Made by a program: the position numbers and the translations under genes. This document shows positions 25,971 through 34,786 of a stretch of DNA of 64,000 nt, one piece after another (the first letter of the stretch is position 1; every line of letters starts with the position of its first letter). Under the pieces are notes generated by a model. It searched no databases, was not told the origin of the DNA, and saw only the letters and a program-made list of their open reading frames with translations. Source of the stretch: WRGT01 sp964450405 (GTDB lineage: Bacteria; Spirochaetota; UBA4802; UBA5550); NCBI GenBank assembly GCA_964450405.1, contig CAYVCQ010000010.1:1-64000 (forward strand). Direction: 5' to 3'.

Positions 25971-27314
25971 ATGAAAATTTTTTTAGATGATTACAAGGCA
26001 AAATCAGTAACTCCGGAAGCGGCGGCTAAAATTGTAAAATCGGGCGATTACATTTATTATAGTGAATTTTCGCTTTTTCCCGAAGCTTTTGATGAAGCCC
26101 TTGCTCTGAGAATGGAGGAGCTTTTTGATCTTTATCTCAGAAGCACCAGTATTACGGCGCTCCCGAAAATGGTACTCAACGATCCGGAAAGAAAGCATAT
26201 TAAATTCCATGACTGGCATTTTGGTCCCGCATCAAGAAAACTCCACACAATGGGACTTGCAAGTTATATCCCTATAACATATCATCAGGGACCTCGAATA
26301 GTCAGAAAATATCAGGAGATTGATGTTGCTGTTGTTGTTGCTGCTCCAATGGATAAAAGCGGTTACTTCAATTTCGGAATTTCAAATTCAATATGCGGAT
26401 CCTGTCTGAGTAAGGCAAAAAAAGTAGTAATTGAAATAAATGAAAATGTCCCATATTGTCTTGGCGGGAATTTTGAATCTGTACATATATCAAAAGTAGA
26501 TTTTATAATTGAAGGTAAAAATCTTCCGCTGGTACAGGTTCCTAATGCAAAAATAAATGATGTGGATGTTAAAATTGCAGAGATCATCATGAAGGAGATC
26601 GAAGATGGTTCGACAATGCAGTTTGGTATTGGGGGATTGCCGAATCTGGTAGGCAAGATGATTGCCGAAAGTGATCTGAAAGATCTCGGTTTTCATTCAG
26701 AAATGATGACCGACTCCTGCGTAGATCTTTACGAGGCAGGAAAGTTTACCGGCAGAAAAAAACAGATAGATCATTATAAAATGGCATATACCTTTGCTCT
26801 TGGTACAAAGAAATTATATGATTTTCTTGATCTTAATCCCACATGCGCATCCTATCCCGTTAACTATATAAATGATCCGCGCATTATCTGTCTGAATCCG
26901 AAAGTGGTTGCAATCAATAATGCCATGGAAGTCGATCTGTTAAGTCAGGTGGCATCGGAGTCTACAGGCTCAAGACAGATTTCCGGTACAGGCGGTCAGC
27001 TTGATTTTATTTTCGGTGCATTTAATTCTACCGGAGGGAAAGGGATAATTGCGTTAAGTTCGACATATACAGATAAAGATGGTAAGGTTAAATCAAGAAT
27101 AGTTCCATCCCTTGTTCCGGGAACTGTTGTTACTACTCCAAGATCAATAGTACATTATGTTGCAACCGAGTATGGAATTGCAATGATGAAGGGTAAATCG
27201 ACCTGGGAGAGGGCAGAAGCTCTTATAGCGATTGCACATCCGGATTTCAGGGATGAACTTGTCAGAGAAGCTCAGAAGATGAATCTCTGGGTAGAAAGCA
27301 ATAAAGCAGTATAA
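25971..27314 (+). CDS. Acetyl-CoA hydrolase/CoA-transferase family (4-hydroxybutyrate or butyryl-CoA:acetate type)
   Basis: 447 residues, the family length. Conserved blocks are SGYFNFGISNS, FGIGGLPNLVG, the catalytic glutamate Glu244 in LGFHSEMMTDSCVDL, GTGGQLDFIFGAFNSTGGK and EYGIAMMKGKSTWERAEAL. It should transfer CoA between acetate and a short-chain acyl or 4-hydroxyacyl group through a glutamyl-CoA thioester. AAAGAGG precedes the ATG. It is probably co-transcribed with tetR. A paralogue of identical length starts 355 bases downstream. The exact acid cannot be told from sequence. Confidence 0.9.
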   Translation: MKIFLDDYKAKSVTPEAAAKIVKSGDYIYYSEFSLFPEAFDEALALRMEELFDLYLRSTSITALPKMVLNDPERKHIKFHDWHFGPASRKLHTMGLASYIPITYHQGPRIVRKYQEIDVAVVVAAPMDKSGYFNFGISNSICGSCLSKAKKVVIEINENVPYCLGGNFESVHISKVDFIIEGKNLPLVQVPNAKINDVDVKIAEIIMKEIEDGSTMQFGIGGLPNLVGKMIAESDLKDLGFHSEMMTDSCVDLYEAGKFTGRKKQIDHYKMAYTFALGTKKLYDFLDLNPTCASYPVNYINDPRIICLNPKVVAINNAMEVDLLSQVASESTGSRQISGTGGQLDFIFGAFNSTGGKGIIALSSTYTDKDGKVKSRIVPSLVPGTVVTTPRSIVHYVATEYGIAMMKGKSTWERAEALIAIAHPDFRDELVREAQKMNLWVESNKAV

Positions 27315-27366
27315 AACAAATTTTGCGGGCAGTTATTACAAATATATAAGTTTCAATCCGATCAAT

Positions 27367-27387
27367 CCCGCCGCCTCTGGCGGCGGG
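27367..27387 (+). terminator. Perfect GC hairpin after the first CoA-transferase gene
   Basis: CCCGCCGCC and GGCGGCGGG with a TCT loop lie 53 bases after the stop. AAAACAATA rather than a U-tract follows, so it may be a repeat-derived hairpin rather than a true terminator. Confidence 0.45.
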
Positions 27388-27458
27388 AAAACAATACAAG
27401 AGTAAGTTCTAAACTTAATAAAATTAGGAAACTTACTTATGAGTAGTAATATTCAGTA

Positions 27459-27544
27459 ATTGTTCATAAACCAGTGGTAAAATTCCTTTACCCCGCACCT
27501 GCGGCGTGTGTGAAATCATAATGACCTGCTGTTTATGAGAAGTT
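27459..27544. repeat. GC-clamped hairpin repeat family, copy B
   Basis: Left end AATTGTTCATAAACCAGTGG, centre TACCCCGCACCTGCGGCG, right end GTTTATGAGAAGTT. The ends are inverted relative to each other and the left end matches the element at 59599 (AATTGTTTATAAACC then ATGGT). Confidence 0.7.
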
Positions 27545-27668
27545 ATATTTTTCATAATTTACTGATAAAATTAGTTATTGAAATTTTAAGTTGATTTTAC
27601 TCATTGTCAGAAGTTGCTCTTTATACAGATTACAGAAATAAAAAAAAGAAAAATATGCGGAGGCAAAT

Positions 27669-29012
27669 ATGGGACGTTTTATGGATCAATACAGATCTAA
27701 GCTGACGACTGCGGAAGAGGCTGTAAAAGTTGTGCGTTCAGGGAATCATGTCTTTTACGGGGAGTTTGTACTTTTTCCTCATATGCTCGACAGTGCTCTT
27801 GCAGATAGGATTCATGAGCTTGAGAACGTAGAGATAAGAAGTATATGTTATACTAAAGCACCAAAGGTGATAGAAAAGGATCCTGAAGGGAAACACGCCA
27901 TAGTAAATGATTATCATTTTGGCGGAGTCTCAAGAAAGCTCAGTGATAATAATCAGTGTAATTATATACCGATCACATACCATCAGGTGCCGAGATTTAT
28001 AAGAAAGTATCTTACACCGGATGTTGCTTTCATCACAACTGCGCCTATGGATGAAAGCGGGTATTTCAATTTTGGCCTGGCTAACTCGATTACCGGTGCA
28101 AACTTAAGTAAAGCAAAAAGAATAGTTGTTGAAGTGAATGAAAATGTTCCATACTGTCTTGGAGGAAATTTTGAGTCAGTACATATCTCAAATGTCTCAC
28201 ATATAGTTGAGGGTGCAAACTCTCCGCTTGCTGAAGTCAAGCCTGCAGCCCCCAGTGAAATAGATAAAGAGATTGCAAAGTATATAATGAATGAGATTGA
28301 AGATGGAGCGACACTTCAGCTTGGAATAGGGGGATTGCCCAATCTTATAGGTCAGCTCATTGCCGAGAGTGATCTGAAAGATCTTGGTCTCCATACAGAG
28401 ATGCTTGTTGACTCCTGTGTGGATCTTTATGATGCAGGTAAAGTCACTGGGCGTATGAAAAAAATTGATCATTTTAAAATGACATATACATTCGCAATGG
28501 GTACAAAAAAACTTTATGATTTTCTGCATCACAACCCAACATGTGCATCGTTCCCTGTAAATTATGTAAATGATCCGAGGATGATCGCATTGAACCCTAA
28601 GGTTACTGCAATAAACAACGCCGTTGAGGTGGATCTCTTCAGCCAGATATGCTCAGAGTCCGCTGGTTACAGACAGATCTCCGGTACAGGCGGACAGCTC
28701 GATTTTATTTTCGGGGCGTTTAACTCATCAGGCGGTAAGGGGATAATTGCAGTAACATCCACTTATAAAGAGAAGGATGGCTCTCTTAAGTCGAGAATTG
28801 TCCCGACACTGCAGACTGGTGCTATAGTAACAGTTCCAAGGTCAATATCTCATTATATTGTTACAGAATACGGTATCGCAATGATGAAGGGTAAGTCAAC
28901 ATGGCAGAGAGCAGAGGCTCTTGTAAATATTGCTCATCCCGATTTCAGGGAAGATCTTATTAAGGAAGCTCTGAAGATGAAGATATGGACCAGGAGTAAT
29001 AAGCAGGATTAA
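27669..29012 (+). CDS. Second CoA-transferase, paralogue of gene 25971
   Basis: 447 residues, aligning end to end with the upstream gene without obvious gaps. The same motifs are present: SGYFNFGLANS, LGIGGLPNLIG, catalytic Glu in LGLHTEMLVDSCVDLYDAG, GTGGQLDFIFGAFNSSGGK and EYGIAMMKGKSTWQRAEAL. GCGGAGG precedes the ATG. Duplicate retention suggests different acyl specificities or different regulation, since the second copy has its own 354-base upstream region. The function is as for the first copy: CoA exchange between acetate and short acyl or hydroxyacyl groups. Confidence 0.9.
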   Translation: MGRFMDQYRSKLTTAEEAVKVVRSGNHVFYGEFVLFPHMLDSALADRIHELENVEIRSICYTKAPKVIEKDPEGKHAIVNDYHFGGVSRKLSDNNQCNYIPITYHQVPRFIRKYLTPDVAFITTAPMDESGYFNFGLANSITGANLSKAKRIVVEVNENVPYCLGGNFESVHISNVSHIVEGANSPLAEVKPAAPSEIDKEIAKYIMNEIEDGATLQLGIGGLPNLIGQLIAESDLKDLGLHTEMLVDSCVDLYDAGKVTGRMKKIDHFKMTYTFAMGTKKLYDFLHHNPTCASFPVNYVNDPRMIALNPKVTAINNAVEVDLFSQICSESAGYRQISGTGGQLDFIFGAFNSSGGKGIIAVTSTYKEKDGSLKSRIVPTLQTGAIVTVPRSISHYIVTEYGIAMMKGKSTWQRAEALVNIAHPDFREDLIKEALKMKIWTRSNKQD

Positions 29013-29083
29013 GATGCATCGGCTTCAATAATATCAATCAATTAAACCCGCATCCTTCGGGGTGCGGGGTGATGATGAATGAA

Positions 29084-29407
29084 TTACTTCCTCCTCTCCG
29101 GAATGGATTTAGGTTCTGACCCCGAATTGTAAAATTCCTCAGTAAGATAAAGCCCGCAGTAGCAGTGACCATACTCATTCTGATCGGGAATGCAATAATC
29201 GCATGGGCAGATCATATCCTTGTCATTTTCCCGGACACCATCGGCATCGCGGCAGGGACATGAAAAATAACCGTACCTGTTGAAGTTTTTCATCAAACCT
29301 TCGGTTATCATTTCTATGTGTTCTTTATCTCTGTTAAGTTTCCATTTGTTTTTTTCAGAAACCATTAAAATAAAGAGTGAAGCATCATCAAATGTTTTAT
29401 TCTTCAT
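29084..29407 (-). CDS. Ferredoxin-thioredoxin reductase catalytic-chain-like protein
   Basis: 107 residues. Seven cysteines in the FTR-beta pattern: FSCPCRDADG, MICPCDYCIPD and GHCYCGLYLT. Four should bind a 4Fe-4S cluster and two form the redox-active disulfide. It passes electrons from ferredoxin to a thiol-disulfide partner. The adjacent upstream gene, whose stop is 4 bases away, encodes a glutaredoxin-like protein, its probable substrate. No FTR alpha chain is seen, consistent with non-photosynthetic single-subunit homologues in anaerobes. Confidence 0.88.
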   Translation of the reverse strand: MKNKTFDDASLFILMVSEKNKWKLNRDKEHIEMITEGLMKNFNRYGYFSCPCRDADGVRENDKDMICPCDYCIPDQNEYGHCYCGLYLTEEFYNSGSEPKSIPERRK

Positions 29408-29411
29408 AAAA

Positions 29412-29711
29412 TCAATCCTCGACGAAATATTTTTTATATTCGTCCTCGGTAAATCCGATTATAACTTCAGTTCCGTTCAGAATCAGAAAAGGGAAACCTA
29501 TATCTTTTTTATATTTTTCTTTCAGTTCGTTTTTAATTTTAGTTTTTTTATCATGCTCGAATTCATCTACATATACATAACTGAAAGAGATGGAATTTTC
29601 CCTGAGAAACTTTAAAGCTTTTCTGCAGAACGCGCAGGTAGACAGAGCAAAAATAATTATCTCGCCCTTCTTTTTCTCACCATCTTCTTTAATAAATACT
29701 ATATCATCCAT
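29412..29711 (-). CDS. Glutaredoxin-like thiol oxidoreductase
   Basis: 99 residues with a thioredoxin fold: EIIIFALSTCAFCRKALKFL carries the CAFC active site near residues 26-29 after the first strand, and IGFPFLILNG contains the cis-proline region. The first 15 residues are an extra charged beta-hairpin (VFIKEDGEKKKG). The pairing with an FTR-like reductase 4 bases downstream suggests ferredoxin-driven rather than glutathione-driven reduction. Confidence 0.85.
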   Translation of the reverse strand: MDDIVFIKEDGEKKKGEIIIFALSTCAFCRKALKFLRENSISFSYVYVDEFEHDKKTKIKNELKEKYKKDIGFPFLILNGTEVIIGFTEDEYKKYFVED

Positions 29712-29989
29712 AATTGTTTCCCCGTATATTTTTTTGATAATCTAAAGTATTTCACAAATGAAATAGTCCATTCTCCAATTTCCGGCTCCGCTTAATCAAC
29801 CTAAACAACGGTCACTGTGCAGAGGGGAAGGCGGTCCTATTCACTCGTTAACTACTGGAGCTAACGTGTCTGATAATAAACCGCAGATAACTATTTATAT
29901 CCGGCATACTCTGCCCGGTCTTATACAAATTTTTCACTTTCTGTTTCGTTAGTAATCAATTGGTAACAGAATGTTGCATATATATTACT

Positions 29990-30305
29990 AAAATTAAAGC
30001 TATAAAGCAATTTATTTATTTAATAGATGTTCTAAAAAATCAGATTTACAAGGTATAAGGCCGGCATTATTTAGAACATCCTGCTATTGCCGTCAGGCAA
30101 TAGTCGTGCTCAATCGTGAGAGAGCTCCCTTAAAGACTTTGCGGGGCTTAATGGCTTTTCCGGAAACGGATTTTTTATGAACCCGCCCTTAATCGAGATT
30201 ATTTTTGTAACATATTATGATCAAACACACATATCTATTACTAAAAACTTTTTTCAATGTAAACTCCTCTGTCCTGAAGTTTTGTTCTGCTTCAGGACTT
30301 TTTCT
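29990..30305 (+). ncRNA. Candidate structured noncoding RNA
   Basis: A run of stable pairings: GATGTTCTAAA (30026-30036) with TTTAGAACATC (30070-30080), CTATTGCC (30084-30091) with GGCAATAG (30096-30103), then GTCCTGAAG (30271-30279) with CTTCAGGAC (30290-30298) followed by TTTTTCTTT. The last is a textbook intrinsic terminator on the plus strand, yet no plus-strand gene lies between 29012 and it. A patch at 30130-30175 resembles 19750-19800, so part may be repeat-derived. No match to tmRNA, RNase P, SRP or 6S RNA motifs is evident. Confidence 0.35.
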
Positions 30306-30427
30306 TTACAGACGGCAGTACTATTTAATATATTTTTAGTTTCAGATTATTTCATTTTTATTTTTCCTGATTTTTGTTTAGTGGAATTTCGGTTGGTTTT
30401 TTGATAATTCACTGTAAAAAATTGTAT

Positions 30428-30560
30428 GAACATGATTACAGGATTAAATGATTAACGGATTTACAGGATAAAAAGGAAACTTGATGTTTGCATCATAATC
30501 CTGTGAATACTTAAAATTGCGAAAATACCATTCAGACAATTTTCTGATGGTAGAAGTTTC
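30428..30560. repeat. AGGATTA-type inverted-repeat element, copy 1
   Basis: CATGATTACAGGATTA at the left is inverted as TAATCCTGTGAATAC in the middle, followed by TTGCGAAAATACCATTCAGA. It resembles 32101-32230 along most of its length and lies downstream of the NHL gene. Confidence 0.7.
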
Positions 30561-30632
30561 TAAATAAAAAAAATAAAAATCGTTTCTTCTGAATTCAAAC
30601 ATATAGGATGTTTTTAAATGGCTTTGTCGGGA

Positions 30633-30664
30633 CAAAAGGGGCTGCATTGTGCCAGCCCTCTTTA
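30633..30664 (-). terminator. Terminator of the NHL-repeat lipoprotein gene
   Basis: AAAGGGGCTG and CAGCCCTCTTT pair with one mismatch around CATTGTGC. On the minus strand it follows the gene stop by about 22 bases and ends in TTTT. Confidence 0.6.
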
Positions 30665-30685
30665 TCTCAAATATAATATTAAGAC

Positions 30686-31900
30686 TTATCTGAATTTTTG
30701 TATGCTGCTCTTATAGTTATCAGATAAATACATATAACCGCTTGAATCAATTACTATGCTACTAAGTCCGAGTAATTGACCATCATTAGTTCCATAAGTT
30801 CCCCATTTACTTATAAAGTTTCCTGTCACATCAAATTTCTGGATCATAGTTCTGTGATTATCGCGGGTATCTACCACATGTACACAACCATCATATAGTG
30901 CTATCGAGGTTGGATTCTGAAACTGACCATTACCTAGTCCCTCGGATCCCCATTTTCTGAGATAGTTTCCATTGGAGTCAAATACCTGTATACGCTTATT
31001 ATAGCTATCCACTACATATACACTCCCGCTCCCGTTAATTGCTATACCGGAAGGATTATAAAACTGGCCGTTTTGATCACCGGAAGATCCCCATCTTGTA
31101 ATAAAGTTTCCCGATGAATCAAATTTTTCTATGCGATTATATTGCAATTCAACCACATAAACATTACAGTTCGAATCTACTGCAATGCCGCTAGGGACAC
31201 TCCCTATATCCCACTGGGTAATAAAATTTCCATTGGTGCTGAATTTTTGAATTCGATAAGTATTACTTTCGGTAACATATACACAACCGTTTTTGTCGAC
31301 TGCTATAAAGGTGGGATATTGAAACTGGCCAGCCCCGACACCCTGGGTTCCCCACTTTGTAATAAAATTTCCCATGGAGTCAAATTTCTGTACGCGGTTA
31401 TTCTGCATATCAGCCACATATACATTGAAGGCCGTATCGACAGCTATACCTTGCTGGTTCCAGAATTGTCCGTTTCCATTGCCTCGAGTTCCCCACTGTG
31501 TAATGTAATCGCCTGCAACGCCGGGTTGCGGCATGGCGCTCACCTCTAATGATGCATCTGATTCTTCACCGTTAATGACAGCAGTAACAGTATAATAGTA
31601 AACCTTAAGATTTTCTACTGCGCTGCTATGGCTGTAAGGATTGCCGGCTCCGGTTATTTTTGTACCGTTTGTTTTTGTTACACCAGGTGTTGTAGACCAG
31701 TAAATATTATATGAATCTGCATCAGATACGCCGGCCCAGGTAATTTTTACCCAACCGTTTTCGGGATAGGCTTTCACATCTTCAGGTGCATTTGATTGAC
31801 CATTTCCGGCATCGGCATTAATGTCTGCGGCACAGGCTGAAAACAAAAATGCTAAACTTATAATAGATATAGAAATATAAAAATGTTTTAAGCACTTCAT
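30686..31900 (-). CDS. Lipoprotein with fibronectin III domain and NHL-repeat beta-propeller
   Basis: 404 residues. The leader is MKCLKHFYISISIISLAF then LFSAC, a lipobox. Residues about 38-128 form a fibronectin III domain (NGWVKITWAGVSDADSYNIY). From about 132 there are six NHL blades, each with a GxGNGQFxxPxGIAVD core and VYVxDxxNNRIQKF ending, for example GNGQFQNPTSIAL and VYVVDSYNKRIQVF. It forms a closed propeller, likely surface- or periplasm-exposed and protein- or glycan-binding. The leader resembles that of gene 32350. No catalytic residues are evident. Confidence 0.85.
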   Translation of the reverse strand: MKCLKHFYISISIISLAFLFSACAADINADAGNGQSNAPEDVKAYPENGWVKITWAGVSDADSYNIYWSTTPGVTKTNGTKITGAGNPYSHSSAVENLKVYYYTVTAVINGEESDASLEVSAMPQPGVAGDYITQWGTRGNGNGQFWNQQGIAVDTAFNVYVADMQNNRVQKFDSMGNFITKWGTQGVGAGQFQYPTFIAVDKNGCVYVTESNTYRIQKFSTNGNFITQWDIGSVPSGIAVDSNCNVYVVELQYNRIEKFDSSGNFITRWGSSGDQNGQFYNPSGIAINGSGSVYVVDSYNKRIQVFDSNGNYLRKWGSEGLGNGQFQNPTSIALYDGCVHVVDTRDNHRTMIQKFDVTGNFISKWGTYGTNDGQLLGLSSIVIDSSGYMYLSDNYKSSIQKFR

Positions 31901-32100
31901 TGATAACTCCTTTTGGTAGTATTATTGTTAATTTGTAGTTGTGATTTTAGAGTTAAATTGACAAAAATTTTTTAAAATGAGGGGATTTTGCTGTATTTAA
32001 TAAAAAATTTTTGATTTCATGGGGTAATTGGCATGATACAGGGAATCTTTTCTGAAAAATACGAAATCATGTTAATGAAAACTGCGGCTGTGATCTTGGA

Positions 32101-32230
32101 TGAGCATGATTACAGGATTAACGGATGGGCAGGATTAAATTGGGAACTTGCTGTTTGTTTTTTAATCATGTAAATCCTTAAAATCACGAAAATCCTGTTC
32201 AGAAATTTTCCGGTTGGTGGGAGTCTTCAA
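32101..32230. repeat. AGGATTA-type inverted-repeat element, copy 2
   Basis: TGAGCATGATTACAGGATTA at the left, then AATCATGTAAATCCTTAAAA and TCACGAAAATCCTGTTCAGA. It aligns with 30428-30560 and sits in the same place relative to its gene: downstream, before a GGGCT/AGCCC hairpin. Confidence 0.7.
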
Positions 32231-32293
32231 TTATATAAAGAATTAAAATCGATATTTTATCGGGTTAGGAGATCCGGTAATCCTGAAGAGTAC

Positions 32294-32333
32294 AATGTAA
32301 GAGGGCTGCCGTTAGTGGGAGCCCTCTTACATT
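32294..32333. terminator. Perfect 14-bp stem-loop after gene 32350
   Basis: AATGTAAGAGGGCT (32294-32307) and AGCCCTCTTACATT (32320-32333) around a 12-base loop. It lies 17 bases beyond the minus-strand stop. The U-tract is poor, but position and stability suggest termination or 3' end protection. Confidence 0.6.
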
Positions 32334-32349
32334 AAAAATTTTGAGTTAA

Positions 32350-34299
32350 CTATTGTACATAATCCGGATCATATGCTTTGTAATCTTCATCATTAAGATA
32401 CAGCGCGAGTTGAACCTCAAGTGCAGCGAGAGATGCAGCGAATTCCAGCAATTTCTGTGTCTGCGCTTTGTAATAAATATCAATCGATGTGCTGGCATCA
32501 TCCAACATATTATCATCAGTTACAAATTTTTTAAGTTCAATAGGTGAATTCACTACTGTTGTATCATCGCTAAGTAAAATATTAGATAAATTTGCTTTAA
32601 ATTTAACAGATGGATTCCCATAAGAGACCATATACCAATCATTTGAGTGGTAATACCCAAATACAAATGGATCTTCAGATATTCTATGATCACAATATCC
32701 ACCAGAAACAAATGGAGGTAATGAAAAAGTTGGTTGAAAACCATATTGATCAGAAATATAATTTGGGTGAGAGTAGGTTACTCCTGGAATAGAATAATAA
32801 TTTGGCGCCTTGCACGAAGCACAAATGGTCGTTTGATTATTTTTTTCTATCAATATAGCAAGGTTATTTTTGGCTGTATTGGATAATTTTCCTGTTAGAT
32901 TTACTTTGCTTTTTTCAAGCTCCTGTTTTAACAATACATAACTTTTGTTAATCGAGGTTCTAAGTTTTTTTATATATGAATCGTCATTGTTGGCCAGATA
33001 TTTTTTTGCAAAACCTGAATTGTTATTAGCAATTACATCGGAATCTGTTTTATCATCAAAAGAATTAATACTGAATCTGGTTCTGTAAAGGTTTTTAAGG
33101 AATTCAAGACCTTCATAAGTAAACGGGAGCTGTGTGTTCGGATTATGCAATGCGAACTTTGAAATAATACAGTCATACATAAAACCATACATATAAGGTG
33201 TGTTGATCTCAAACTGAATTGGCAGATATTCTGCTTTATCATCTGAATATTGCATTTGATAGTTTACATAGTCTTTATAAACTTCAATTGACCAGTCGGT
33301 ATAGTTCTCCAAATAGGAATTGATCAGGTTTCTTAAAACTTCTGCAGTTTTTATTTTCTTTTCTAAAGACTTCGTCGTATTTAGCTCATCGATAATCCCT
33401 TTTGCATCAGTCATTATTTTTCTTAGATCAAGCTGTCTCTGCTTTACAGCATCAGCTCTAATGGTTTGTTCGATCTGGTTTAACCTTGTATCTATAAATT
33501 TAAGATTACCATATATGCCTTCTAGAAGTTGATTTATATGGCCGAGTTTCATATTTACTACTTCATTTTCACTTGGGCCATGATTTACAATACCTGTTAT
33601 TTGAGCCACATCAAAGGCTATACTTACGTAACCGGAATATTTACCGATTTTTGTTAACATACTGGATAGTTGAATCATTCGTTCAGTTTGATTTATAACA
33701 TTTTTTATAGTGTCAATTTTGTCACAAACAATTAATGAATTAAATGTGTCTGTTGGGAGTTGTAATTCCGCATTCCATTTGGAAAGTTCGCCCATAACAT
33801 CATTGACTTTTTTTAACTTAACTAAATAATTAACAATTTTTTTCCCGTTTCTGCACCAGTCAGGGTTATTACCACCTGTAATCACCAGAGCTTCAGCAGA
33901 AGGAAGTGTTTCCTTTGTTCCGTCATCATATTCAACAACGAAATCCGTATCTTCCCAGATCTTTAGTGCGTCATAATTAAACAATCTTTCTGATGGCTGT
34001 GTAAGGTTTTTCGCTTCAATTGTTAAGCTTGTATTAACAAGCGCTTGAAATACAGTTGAATCTGCCCCATAAAAATCAATGACCGGCTGGTACTTTTTCA
34101 TTACAGCCTCAAAAACGTTTTTACCACGGGTAATCATGTTTCTGGAGTGTAAGTTTAATCTAACATACTCCCCTCTGCTAATCCCCTCTTCAATCTCTGC
34201 CTGAGATGTTGTGCCCATTGTTCCACTGGAACAAGCAGTGAATATAATGGACAGACTCAGTATGGATGTAAAAACAAAAACCTGTTTTAAGTATTTCAT
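32350..34299 (-). CDS. Large helical lipoprotein of unknown function
   Basis: About 649 residues. The start at 34299 has AGAGGA upstream and gives the leader MKYLKQVFVFTSILSLSI then IFTAC, a lipobox; an open frame runs 40 codons further upstream but lacks a leader-like start. The mature protein is mainly helical, with a coiled-coil-like stretch at about 235-330 (INQLLEGIYGNLKFIDTRLN; RLNQIEQTIRADAVKQRQLD). A CASC motif occurs about 500 (TTICASCKAPNYYS). No known family is recognised. The leader and flanks resemble those of the NHL lipoprotein next door, but the mature part is unrelated. Confidence 0.75.
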   Translation of the reverse strand: MKYLKQVFVFTSILSLSIIFTACSSGTMGTTSQAEIEEGISRGEYVRLNLHSRNMITRGKNVFEAVMKKYQPVIDFYGADSTVFQALVNTSLTIEAKNLTQPSERLFNYDALKIWEDTDFVVEYDDGTKETLPSAEALVITGGNNPDWCRNGKKIVNYLVKLKKVNDVMGELSKWNAELQLPTDTFNSLIVCDKIDTIKNVINQTERMIQLSSMLTKIGKYSGYVSIAFDVAQITGIVNHGPSENEVVNMKLGHINQLLEGIYGNLKFIDTRLNQIEQTIRADAVKQRQLDLRKIMTDAKGIIDELNTTKSLEKKIKTAEVLRNLINSYLENYTDWSIEVYKDYVNYQMQYSDDKAEYLPIQFEINTPYMYGFMYDCIISKFALHNPNTQLPFTYEGLEFLKNLYRTRFSINSFDDKTDSDVIANNNSGFAKKYLANNDDSYIKKLRTSINKSYVLLKQELEKSKVNLTGKLSNTAKNNLAILIEKNNQTTICASCKAPNYYSIPGVTYSHPNYISDQYGFQPTFSLPPFVSGGYCDHRISEDPFVFGYYHSNDWYMVSYGNPSVKFKANLSNILLSDDTTVVNSPIELKKFVTDDNMLDDASTSIDIYYKAQTQKLLEFAASLAALEVQLALYLNDEDYKAYDPDYVQ

Positions 34300-34786
34300 T
34301 CGTATCCTCTCACTGTCAAAAACATATAACGATATTTTTATCGTGCATATAGTAGTGACGATTTTTGGGTCTAACTGAGGAAAAAAATTTTTAAAGTTAT
34401 TTTTTTTTAAATTATGCACTTTTTATATGTATGTGTCTTTATCGGCAGATTACTTCATATTAATTATAGGTTGATCCCAAAATTTAGGTAAAGGGCACAA
34501 GGGATTTTTCAGAGCATGTAATGGGGATTAGCGACCTTAAACCATCAAAACTAGTTTTTTAAAGCTACTGCAAAACTGAACTTGAATAGATATTTTTTCT
34601 GCAGCTATGATTTAAGTTAAAAAGAGAGTGTTTTAGCGTAATCTTTCAAATTTTATTAATACAAAAATACTGTTCATATTTATTTGAGTGAATATTATAA
34701 AAAATATTGACTTACAAAAGTACCCGTGAAGTGATTTTACACCTGTTTAATCTAAACATAATCAATTTATATTCGGATGAAATCAC
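34300..34786. other. 487-base intergenic region between divergent genes
   Basis: AT-rich. It should contain the promoter of gene 32350 (minus) and of gene 34787 (plus). TTGACT near 34708 is a weak -35 candidate. No gene or strong hairpin seen. Confidence 0.35.

Larger units (their letters stand above)
27315..27668. other. Spacer between the two CoA-transferase genes
   Basis: 354 bases. It holds the hairpin CCCGCCGCC-TCT-GGCGGCGGG at 27367-27387, a GC-clamped hairpin-family element at 27459-27544, and at 27589-27607 a 19-base sequence identical to 43372-43390. The second gene therefore probably has its own promoter. Confidence 0.6.
29712..30685. other. 974-base noncoding region with structured elements
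   Basis: No convincing gene. It contains the structured-RNA candidate (29990-30305), a dispersed AGGATTA inverted-repeat element (30428-30560) and a stem-loop just after the NHL lipoprotein gene (30633-30664). A 75-codon frame at 30177-30404 crosses a strong terminator and is rejected. Confidence 0.6.
31901..32349. other. Spacer between two lipoprotein genes
   Basis: 449 bases. It holds the upstream region of the NHL gene, an AGGATTA-type repeat (32101-32230) and a perfect 14-bp stem at 32294-32333. No gene seen. Confidence 0.5.

Noticed and set aside
30177..30404. 75-codon frame in the gap after the glutaredoxin gene
   Set aside because: It runs through the strong terminator at 30271-30303 and has no ribosome-binding site.
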